A stretch of 50,732 nucleotides of DNA from Candidatus Choladousia intestinavium (GTDB lineage Bacteria; Bacillota; Clostridia; Lachnospirales; Lachnospiraceae). This document shows, piece by piece, positions 24,352-32,000 of this stretch. The notes under the pieces were generated by a model that searched no databases, had not been told where the DNA came from, and worked only from the letters and a program-made list of their open reading frames with translations. Both the position numbers and the translations under genes were made by a program. Location of the stretch: assembly GCA_018712785.1 (NCBI GenBank), contig DVGK01000081.1, forward strand, positions 1 to 50,732, given 5' to 3'. Positions within the stretch are counted from its first letter, which is position 1. Each line of letters begins with the position of its first letter.

Positions 24352-24789
24352 ATGGAGACCGAAGCAAAGAAAGAAACAGAAAGTGTCATTACCCGGGGAG
24401 AAGAGATAGAGAGAACCAGAAAATTCTTTGAGGGAGACCGATTCGCGGTGGAAAACGGCGCGGTGATCGAGGCCATTGGAGATCACTATGCCAGGTGCAG
24501 CATGAAGGTAGAGCCAAAGCACCGGAATGCCGTGGGGATCGTCATGGGAGGCGCGTATTTTACTTTGGCGGATTTCGCCTTTGCCGTGGCGGCAAACTGG
24601 CAGAAAGTGGGAACCGTTTCTCTCACCAGCAATATCACCTTCTGCGGGGCGGCCAAAGGGGACTGCCTGTACGCGGAGGCCGTCTGCAAAAAGGATGGAA
24701 GAAGCACCTGTCTCTATGAGATTAATGTAAAGGATGAACTGGGAAATCTGGCGGCTGTTGTGATTATAAATGGATTCCACCGCGCATAA
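24352..24789 (+). CDS. Hotdog-fold thioesterase (PaaI-like)
   Basis: This 145-residue protein has the PaaI/4HBT hotdog pattern: HYARCSMKVEPKHRNAVGIVMGGAYFTLADFAFAVAAN (the substrate helix with HRNAxGxxMGG and a conserved Asp, residues about 45-82), SLTSNITFCGAAKGDCLYAEAV and LYEINVKDELGNLAAVVII. Family members hydrolyse acyl-CoA or acyl-ACP thioesters. Residues 1-20 are a charged extension. Its place at the end of a sugar operon is unexplained. It may remove toxic acyl-CoA, or belong functionally with the symporter that follows. Start follows GGGAGGAAGG. Confidence 0.82.
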   Translation: METEAKKETESVITRGEEIERTRKFFEGDRFAVENGAVIEAIGDHYARCSMKVEPKHRNAVGIVMGGAYFTLADFAFAVAANWQKVGTVSLTSNITFCGAAKGDCLYAEAVCKKDGRSTCLYEINVKDELGNLAAVVIINGFHRA

Positions 24790-24796
24790 GATTGCC

Positions 24797-24825
24797 TTGA
24801 CTTTTTTTCTTCGATAAGTTATAAT
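24797..24825 (+). promoter_or_regulatory. Near-consensus promoter of the symporter gene
   Basis: TTGACT (24797-24802), 17 bp, perfect TATAAT (24820-24825). TTAAAG/CTTTAA inverted words just after it (about 24835-24862) could be an operator. Confidence 0.75.
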
Positions 24826-24893
24826 TTCGTTGCATTAAAGTTTTGAAGCTTAACGCTTTAACGTGCGAAAAGAAATACGAAGGAGAAAGAGAA

Positions 24894-26381
24894 ATGGCAA
24901 GCAAAGTAATTTTACTGGTTTTATTCCTGATCTGTATGCTGGGAGTGGGAATCTATGCCAGAAAACTTGTGACCAATGTAAACGGATTTATCTTGGGAGG
25001 GAGAAGCGTAGGACCGTGGCTGACGGCCTTTGCCTACGGAACCTCTTATTTTTCGGCGGTTATCTTCGTGGGTTACGCCGGCCAGTTTGGCTGGCGGTTC
25101 GGCCTGGCTTCTACCTGGGTGGGACTGGGGAACGCGGTTCTGGGAAGCCTGCTGGCATGGGTGGTGCTTGGCAAGCGCACCAGGAAGATGACACACCGTC
25201 TGGACGCGGCCACCATGCCGGACTTCTTCGGCAAACGGTTTGACAGCAAAGCCCTTCAGATCGCGGCGGCAGCCATTGTTTTTGTGTTTCTGATTCCGTA
25301 TACCGCTTCTGTGTACAACGGTCTTTCCAGGCTTTTTGAGATGGCCTTTCATATTGAGTACCGGTACTGTGTCATAGGTATGGCTGTGCTGACCGGTCTG
25401 TACGTGATTATGGGCGGCTACATGGCTACGGCCATCAATGACTTTATTCAGGGCATCATCATGCTGGTGGGAATCGTGGCGGTGATTGCCTACGTTCTGG
25501 CCGGACAGGGAGGATTTGCAGAAGCTGTGCGCAGTCTCTCCCTGGTGGAGGACGCTGCGGCCTCGAACGGCATCAACGGAGCCTTTGCCTCCTTCTTTGG
25601 GCCGGATCCGGCGGGGCTGCTCTCCGTTGTGATCCTTACGTCTCTGGGAACCTGGGGGCTTCCGCAGATGGTACATAAATTCTATGCCATCCGGGATGAG
25701 AAGTCTGTTATGACCGGAACCGTGGTTTCCACCCTGTTCGCGGTGATTGTGGCCGGAGGTTCTTATTTCCTTGGGGGATTCGGAAGACTGTTTTCCCAGG
25801 CGGCAGTGGGAGCGGACGGAACGATAGAATACGACGCCATTATTCCGGCTATGCTGGAGAAAAGTCTGCCGGATATTATGGTGGGTGTGGTGATTGTGCT
25901 GGTTCTGTCAGCGTCCATGTCCACGTTGTCTTCCCTGGTGCTTACCTCCAGCTCTACCCTGACCCTGGATTTTCTGAAGCTGCTGATTTTTAAGAAGATG
26001 GACGACCGGAAGCAGCTCTTTGTTATGAGGGTGCTGATTGTATTTTTCGTTTTGATTTCTGTGGTGCTGGCTCTGGATCCGCCTACCTTTATCGCCCAGC
26101 TTATGGGGATTTCCTGGGGAGCCCTGGCAGGCGCCTTTTTGGCCCCCTTCCTGTACGGGCTGTTCTGGAAGCGGACGACGAAGGCGGCCGTGTGGGCGGC
26201 CTTCATCTGCGGCGTGGGAATAACAGTGGCCAACATGTATCTGAATTTCTTCTCTTCCTCGATCGTGGCGGGCGCCTTCTCCATGCTGTTCGGACTGGTG
26301 GTAGTGCCGGTGGTAAGCCTCCTTACGCCAAAGCCGGATGAGAAGAAGGTGGATGATATTTTCTTTTCCATGGAAGAATAG
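24894..26381 (+). CDS. Sodium:solute symporter (SSS family)
   Basis: This 495-residue protein with about 13 hydrophobic helices belongs to the SSS family (PutP/SglT type), which takes up sugars, amino acids or organic acids with sodium. The N-terminus ILLVLFLICMLGVGIYAR is the first helix, followed by GRSVGPWLTAFAYGTSYFSAVIFVGYAGQFGWRFG cut here to the family core, then GLYVIMGGYMATAINDFIQGIIMLVG (the SSS signature region) and LVLSASMSTLSSLVLTSSSTLTLD (sodium-site helix). The substrate cannot be read. The start at 24894 follows GAAGGAGA; a longer frame from 24843 overlaps the leader. It has its own promoter. The AraC gene converges on it, the two stops being six bases apart. Confidence 0.9.
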   Translation: MASKVILLVLFLICMLGVGIYARKLVTNVNGFILGGRSVGPWLTAFAYGTSYFSAVIFVGYAGQFGWRFGLASTWVGLGNAVLGSLLAWVVLGKRTRKMTHRLDAATMPDFFGKRFDSKALQIAAAAIVFVFLIPYTASVYNGLSRLFEMAFHIEYRYCVIGMAVLTGLYVIMGGYMATAINDFIQGIIMLVGIVAVIAYVLAGQGGFAEAVRSLSLVEDAAASNGINGAFASFFGPDPAGLLSVVILTSLGTWGLPQMVHKFYAIRDEKSVMTGTVVSTLFAVIVAGGSYFLGGFGRLFSQAAVGADGTIEYDAIIPAMLEKSLPDIMVGVVIVLVLSASMSTLSSLVLTSSSTLTLDFLKLLIFKKMDDRKQLFVMRVLIVFFVLISVVLALDPPTFIAQLMGISWGALAGAFLAPFLYGLFWKRTTKAAVWAAFICGVGITVANMYLNFFSSSIVAGAFSMLFGLVVVPVVSLLTPKPDEKKVDDIFFSMEE

Positions 26382-26387
26382 AGAACT

Positions 26388-27251
26388 TTATCGGACAGAC
26401 AAATGGAGATTTCGGGAATCTTTCGGAGGATTCCCGAATTTCTTTTTATAGGCCCGGTAAAAAGAGGAATAGCTGGGGAAGCCGCTTAGCAGGCAGGCCT
26501 CTGTGACCGGAACGCCGCTCCGGATCAGAGAGCGGGCGTAAAACAGCCTTTTTTCCGCAATGTAGCTGCCCAGCGTGCTGCCGGTCTCTTTCCGGAACAG
26601 ATGCATCAGATAGGAGCGGTTCACATAGCAGAAGGAGGCGATTTCATCTACAGAAAGAGGGTGCTGCAGATGGCTGTTAATATAAGAGAGTGCTTTCTGC
26701 ACCAATGGATGAGAAGAGGCAGAAAGAAATACAGGAGCCTGGGCAAGAAGGGAGCGGTTCAGAAGAATCAAAAACTGCAGAAAAAGGGAACGCTGGTATA
26801 GCAGAGAGGCAAACCCGTTTTCCAAAACCTCCTGGCTTAAACCGGACAGCAGGGAGAAGACCGGGGCGCTCTCCGATGGGTTCAGGCGGATTACGTGACT
26901 TCTGTTTTGGATGCACTGCCTGAAGCATTGATACAGATCCGCGCCTTCCTGCATACAGAGGTTGAAAAAGCCGGGCGATAAGTAGGAGATCAGCCGCTCA
27001 TAGGGGGCCGGCGTATGGATGATGGGATGGTGTACCTCCCCGGCGGGAACCAGGACAATATCTTTTGGCTGCAGCTGATACGTTTCTCCTTCGATCACAT
27101 AGCTGACATTTCCCTGGAAAAAGACGAGAAGCTTATGAAAATCATGGTAGTGACTCTGGAATTCCCGGCCCTCCCGGGTGGTGAGATAGAAAAGGCGGAA
27201 ATCTGTATTCAGATAACCGGTTTTTGGCGACAGCTGCTTCTGATTTTCCAT
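26388..27251 (-). CDS. AraC-family transcriptional regulator (cupin + double HTH)
   Basis: This 287-residue activator-type regulator has an N-terminal cupin sensor (FQSHYHDFHKLLVFFQGNVSYVIEGETYQL and IVLVPAGEVHHPI, residues about 30-80). The AraC DNA-binding domain follows, with ALSYINSHLQHPLSVDEIASFCYVNRSYLMHLFRKETG and SLIRSGVPVTEACLLSGFPSYSSFYRAYKKKFGNPP (residues about 185-275). The ligand is unknown. The ribosome site AAAGGAG precedes the ATG. It converges with the symporter gene and diverges from the DapF-like gene, so it could act on either. A terminator for the symporter lies inside its 3' end on the opposite strand. Confidence 0.9.
   Translation of the reverse strand: MENQKQLSPKTGYLNTDFRLFYLTTREGREFQSHYHDFHKLLVFFQGNVSYVIEGETYQLQPKDIVLVPAGEVHHPIIHTPAPYERLISYLSPGFFNLCMQEGADLYQCFRQCIQNRSHVIRLNPSESAPVFSLLSGLSQEVLENGFASLLYQRSLFLQFLILLNRSLLAQAPVFLSASSHPLVQKALSYINSHLQHPLSVDEIASFCYVNRSYLMHLFRKETGSTLGSYIAEKRLFYARSLIRSGVPVTEACLLSGFPSYSSFYRAYKKKFGNPPKDSRNLHLSVR
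26411..26448 (+). terminator. Symporter terminator embedded in the 3' end of the convergent AraC gene
   Basis: TTCGGGAATC (26411-26420) pairs perfectly with GATTCCCGAA (26429-26438), followed by TTTCTTTTT. It lies within the last codons of the minus-strand AraC gene. Confidence 0.8.
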
Positions 27252-27456
27252 AGCGGCTCCTTTCAGGCCTCAGGCATCCTGGGGTTAGCTTCCAGATACC
27301 TTTTGGCTCTATGATTATAAATAAACAGTAGCATAATACAGCACGATCCGCAAGAAAAAGAACAGAATTTAAGTTTTTATTTTATATAATAAGCGTAAAA
27401 TAGAAAATAGGAATCAGCGAAAAAAAGAGTGGACGGATGAGAAGGGGGAGCTTATA
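27252..27456. promoter_or_regulatory. Divergent intergenic region between AraC and DapF-like genes
   Basis: This AT-rich stretch must hold both promoters. On the plus strand TATAAT at 27385-27390 is a good -10 for the DapF-like gene, without a clear -35. On the minus strand TATAAT-like sequence near 27310-27320 could serve the AraC gene. An activator site may lie between, but I cannot define one. Confidence 0.4.
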
Positions 27457-28305
27457 ATGGAAATGACGTTAAGCAAGTATCACAGTTTTGGAAATGATTA
27501 TCTGATCTATGACTGCAGAAAAAATGAATATGAACTGAAGCCGGAGGACATCCGGAATATCTGCAGTCGGCGCTTCGGGGCTGGAGGAGACGGAATTCTG
27601 GCGGGGCCGGTGCCCATGTTTGGGAAAACCGGCGTGAAAATCTATAACCCCGATGGAAGCGAGGCAGCCATCAGCGGCAACGGCCTGTGTATTTTTGCCA
27701 AATATCTTAAAGACGCAGGGTATGTGGTGAAAAAGGAAGTTGTCATCCAGACCAGAAGCCGGGCCGTGACGGTACATTATCATAATGAAGCGGCCACGGA
27801 GATAACGATTTCCATGGGACGGCTTTACTGCGGGCAGACAGACGGAGAGGGCCGGGAGAAAAGCGAATTTATACCAGTGGAATACCAGGGCAGAACTTAC
27901 CAGGGCATGTGTGTCTGGATGGGAAACCTTCACTGCATCATTCCCATGGAAGAGATTTCAAAGGAGACGGTCTGCCGGATCGGAAAACAGCTGGAAAAGG
28001 ACGGAAGGTTTCCGGACGGGGTCAATACCCAGATTATTAAGGTGAGGGATAAGAACAACCTGGATACAGAGGTCTATGAGAGGGGCGCAGGTTATACCCT
28101 GGCCTCCGGCAGCAGCTGCTGCGCGGCGGCAGGCGTCGCGTCTCTTCTGAATCTTACGGATCCCTGCGTGTATGTCCATATGCCTGGCGGCACGCTTACA
28201 GTCAGAGTGGATCAGGAGATGAACGCGGAGATGACCGGAAAGGCCGATTATATCGGCGAGATCCGTCTTTCCTATGAGTTTTTGGAAAAGTATCATATAG
28301 GCTGA
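27457..28305 (+). CDS. Diaminopimelate epimerase-family protein with both catalytic cysteines replaced by serine
   Basis: This 282-residue protein has the DapF double fold: LSKYHSFGNDYLIYD at the start, RRFGAGGDGIL, NPDGSEAAISGNGLCIFAKYL (about residues 65-85), WMGNLHCIIP, PDGVNTQII, and YERGAGYTLASGSSCCAAAG (about residues 206-225). In true DAP epimerases the two acid/base cysteines lie in MCGNG and in ACGTG; here these read ISGNG and ASGSS, with serine codons AGC and TCC. Cysteines occur nearby (GLC, SSCC) but not at the catalytic positions. The enzyme may act on another substrate or by elimination, or be a non-racemising relative. It could still be annotated dapF, so no symbol is given. 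A GNAT gene follows through a structured leader. Confidence 0.85.
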   Translation: MEMTLSKYHSFGNDYLIYDCRKNEYELKPEDIRNICSRRFGAGGDGILAGPVPMFGKTGVKIYNPDGSEAAISGNGLCIFAKYLKDAGYVVKKEVVIQTRSRAVTVHYHNEAATEITISMGRLYCGQTDGEGREKSEFIPVEYQGRTYQGMCVWMGNLHCIIPMEEISKETVCRIGKQLEKDGRFPDGVNTQIIKVRDKNNLDTEVYERGAGYTLASGSSCCAAAGVASLLNLTDPCVYVHMPGGTLTVRVDQEMNAEMTGKADYIGEIRLSYEFLEKYHIG

Positions 28306-28326
28306 ACCGCCAGCGGAAGGGGCAGG

Positions 28327-28395
28327 GAAGAAGTCCGGAAGTAAACTTCCAAATCTGTCCGGATGACGCGGCGGGAGCGTCAGGAGGAGCAAAAG
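28327..28395 (+). promoter_or_regulatory. Structured 69-nt leader element, copy B
   Basis: This is the gapless counterpart of 15431-15499. UCCGGA (28334-28339) pairs with UCCGGA (28358-28363). TGACGC (28364-28369) pairs with GCGTCA (28377-28382), abutting AGGAGGAG. At the pair 28339/28358 an A-U replaces the G-C of copy A, a compensatory change. No promoter is visible between the DapF-like stop and this element, so it is probably within the DapF-GNAT transcript. Confidence 0.6.
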
Positions 28396-28878
28396 ATGAG
28401 TATCAGAAAAACACAGCCGGAGGATTTAAAAAGAGTTCTGGAATTATATGCCATAGCCCGGGATTTTATGAAGAAGACAGGAAATCCTAACCAATGGGGG
28501 GACTCACACCCGGCGGAAAGCCTGATCCGTCAGGATATCGCCCGGGGAGAAGGCTACGTCATAGAAGCAGAGGGAGAGATCGAGGCTGCGTTTATGTTCC
28601 GGATCGGGGAGGATCCCACCTACCGGGTGATTGAGGATGGAGAATGGATCAAGGAAGGTCCATACGGGGTTATACACCGAATGGCGTCTTCCGGGAGAAA
28701 AAAAGGGATGACCGCAGAGTGCATTCAGTGGTGTTTTGATCAGTGTGGGAATCTTCGGTGCGATACGCACCAGGACAATAAGGTCATGCAGCATGTGCTG
28801 GAAAAGAACGGATTCAGCCGCTGCGGCATTATTTATTTGGAGAACGGAGACCCTAGGATTGCTTACCAGAAGGTGTGA
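28396..28878 (+). CDS. GNAT-family N-acetyltransferase
   Basis: This 160-residue protein has the GNAT layout: SIRKTQPEDLKRVLELYAIARDFMKKTGNPNQWGDSHP, with the NQWG block common in this clade. It continues with GYVIEAEGEIEAAFMFRIGEDPTY, the acetyl-CoA loop region IHRMASSGRKKGMTAECIQWCFDQC, and LRCDTHQDNKVMQHVLEKNGFSRCGIIYL at the C-terminus. This subgroup is widespread in Clostridia and its acceptor is unknown. The ATG at 28396 follows AGGAGGAG; a longer frame from 28363 runs through the structured leader. It sits 90 bases after the DapF-like gene and before a strong terminator, so the two form a small operon separate from the NRPS. Confidence 0.88.
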   Translation: MSIRKTQPEDLKRVLELYAIARDFMKKTGNPNQWGDSHPAESLIRQDIARGEGYVIEAEGEIEAAFMFRIGEDPTYRVIEDGEWIKEGPYGVIHRMASSGRKKGMTAECIQWCFDQCGNLRCDTHQDNKVMQHVLEKNGFSRCGIIYLENGDPRIAYQKV

Positions 28879-28884
28879 AAAGGT

Positions 28885-28942
28885 CCGGATTTTCAGGATT
28901 TGCCAGTTTTATTGGCAATTTCTGGAAATCTGGGCTTTTTTT
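28885..28942 (+). terminator. Long-stem Rho-independent terminator before the NRPS gene
   Basis: Arms 28885-28905 and 28913-28933 pair at 20 of 21 positions (several G-T), followed by GC and seven T. It separates the GNAT operon from the NRPS cluster. Confidence 0.88.
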
Positions 28943-28994
28943 GTGGGAATGACACATAAAAACGGGAAAATAAACGAAAAATACGTTGCTTTTG

Positions 28995-29022
28995 TTGAAG
29001 AAAAAGGTTATAAGTATATATA
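28995..29022 (+). promoter_or_regulatory. Probable promoter of the NRPS operon
   Basis: TTGAAG (28995-29000), 16 bp, TATATA (29017-29022). It would give a leader of about 65 nt. Confidence 0.5.
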
Positions 29023-29095
29023 GGTGCTTTTAAATAAGACCCTAAAATCACATAGATATTTTTTTGTTTACATAAATCTAAAGGATGAAAGTATC

Positions 29096-32000
29096 ATGTC
29101 AGAAACAGTACAGTATCAAACCTGGCCGTTGTCCTTCAGCCAGAGAAATATCTGGGATCTGGAGAGGGCAGTTGAAGGGACGTCTATCAACAACATCAGC
29201 ACGACTCTGAGGATTCAGGGCAGAGTGGATTTCGCCTTGCTTCAGAAGACTCTGAATCTGTTAATTGAAAAGGATCCCTGTCTGCGCAGCAGAATTATTA
29301 TTAAGGAAGGGGAGCCTGTTTGGTATACATCTCCATATGTCAGGGAAAATTTCCCGATTTATGATTTTTCAGGAGCCGGTGAGAAGGGGCTGAAGGTTTG
29401 GGAAGACACTCTTACAAGAGAACCGATTCCTGTACTGCGGTCTCCGCTTTACCGGTTTGTTCTGTTTCGAACAGGGGAACATTCCGGGGGAGTATTTATT
29501 AAGATTCATCATATTATTTCTGATGGATGGTCTCAGGCGTTGGTGTGCAACCGGATTGCACATACGTATCTGGAGCTTTTATACGGTGACACTGCTGTAC
29601 CCGAAGAGTCACCGGGATATGAGCTGCACATACAGGAAGAGCAGGAATACATCGGTTCACTCCACTATGAACGAGACAGGAGATACTGGAAGGAGCAGCT
29701 ATCCCATTATCATATGCCTTCTGTGATTAAGGATCTGAAAGGAGCTGAAATCAGCCCTGTGGGGAGGCGTGTAAGCTTTCAGCTCCCTCAGCACTTAAAC
29801 CACGCGATTTATACCTTCTGCATGGAGAATCGGGTGGCTCCTTTTGCTGTTTTTTATATGGCGCTGGCTATCTATTTTAAACATATTCGGGGAGAGGAGA
29901 TCTTTACCATCGGGGTGCCGATTTTCAACCGTACCAGCTATGTATTTAAACAATGTACGGGAATGTTTGTAAGCACCCTTCCTTTTATCAATGAGATTGA
30001 CGGAGACTGGACTTTCAGGGAATTCAATGAAAAACTGGCCGAATCCTGGTATGATCTTCTGCGGCATCAGAGATTCCCGTTTAAAGATATTACTGCTATG
30101 GCAAATGCTCCGGACGGGCGGCTGTTTCAGGTGGCATTGTCCTACCAGGACAGCAGCGTGTATGAAAGCCATGACACTTCTGTGATATTTTCAGGCCGGT
30201 GGCATTACAGCGGGTACCAGGCGGAGCAGCTCTGCATTCATCTGAGCAATCTGGATTCGCCAAGAAAATATGCTGTGGATTATGATTATCTGACGCAGTT
30301 TTTTTCTGAGGAGGAGATATCGGTATTCCATTTCTGCCTTATGAATCTGCTGTCAAAAGCGTTTTCCAATCCCAATATGAAAATCTGTCAGCTTTCTATG
30401 CTGAATGCGGAGGTACAGGAGAAAGTTCTGTATACATTTAACAGGACAACAAGGTATATTGGAAAAGCAGATGCGTACCATCTGTTTGAGAACAACGTTC
30501 TTCGGTATCCCAGGAGAGCGGCGCTGATCCGGGAGGGTGAGCGCTTGAGATATCAGGAGCTTGACCGGATGGCTGTGTATGTATCAGAGGCTCTCGGGCA
30601 GATAATGCCGGGAAAGAAAGGGCTGGCGGCCATCCTGCTCCCAAGGGATTTTTCTCTGTTCGCTGGAATGATGGGGACTCTGCGCCTGGGATGGGGGTAT
30701 CTGCTGATTTCGGACGAGACGCCAAAGCTTCGGGCTCTGGAGATCCTGAACCAGAGCCTGGCAGATGTTTTGATTACAGACCTGGTTTCAGCCAGAGAGC
30801 TTCAGGAGAAGGGGCTTTCCATCCCTATCCTGGATGCGGGGGGAATTTTTCCGGCTGTTCAGGAAGCGAAAGAAACCAGAAAAGAAGCTTCTATGGAGGA
30901 TCTTGCCTACGTGGTTTATACTTCTGGAAGCACCGGAAAACCCAAGGGAGTGGAGATTACGCAGAAGAGCCTTGTGAATCTGGCCCAGGCAATGGTTTCT
31001 GTTTATGCAGGAGGAGCTGTGCTCTCCATGTGCAACACGGGATTTGACGCTTTCGTACTGGAGAGCAGTGCTGCGCTCCTGAATGGCCGGACTATTGTGC
31101 TTCCCACGGAGGAGGAGCTGGAGTCACCGAAACGTCTGGCGCGCCTGATTACCGGTTATGCCGTGGGCTTTTTGGCAACGACTCCCTCAAGGCTGTTTTT
31201 TCTGACAAAAGAACAGGATTTTTCCAGAGCGCTGTCGAATGTGGAATCTATTGTGTGCGGCGGGGAGGCTTTTCCGAGAGAGCTTCTGGTGAAGCTCTCC
31301 ATGTGTACAGAAGCACGCATTTATAACCAGTACGGCCCTTCGGAGGCCACGGTGGCGGTAAGCCATAAGCTGTTAAACGGGGCTTCGTCTATTACGGCCG
31401 GTTCGCCTCTCCAGAACTGCCGTTTGTACGTACTGGATGAGTGGAGAAAACCTCTGCCGGTAGGCGTATATGGAGAACTCTACATAGGAGGAATATGTGT
31501 AGGAAAAGGCTATCGGAATGATCCGGCACTGACAGAAGAACGGTTTATTCCAAGTCCCTTTGAGAGCGATGAGCGTCTATACCGTACAGGAGATATCGCC
31601 TGCTGGACAGAAGACGGCGAGATTGTCCTTGCCGGCCGGAGAGACCGGCAGATTAAGCTGCGGGGACTTAGAGTGGAGCCCCAGGAGATTTCTTCCTGTA
31701 TTGCCTCTCATCCTAAGGTTTCGGATGCGGCGGCCCGTGTACTGACTGTGGCCGGGCAGACGGTGATTGCCGTTTACTATACTTCAGATATACAACTGTC
31801 GGAGGTAGAGCTGCTTACCTTTGCAGCTTCCTATCTTCCGCATTATATGCTTCCTTCCTTTGTAATACGGGTGCCGGTGATTCCTCTGACACAGAATGGA
31901 AAGGTGGATGAGAGCAGGCTTCCCCTTCCGGAGGTAGGAGATGAGCTTCAGGAAGACACAGAGGACAGTCTTGTGCGGATGATTATGGAGATTTTCTCGA

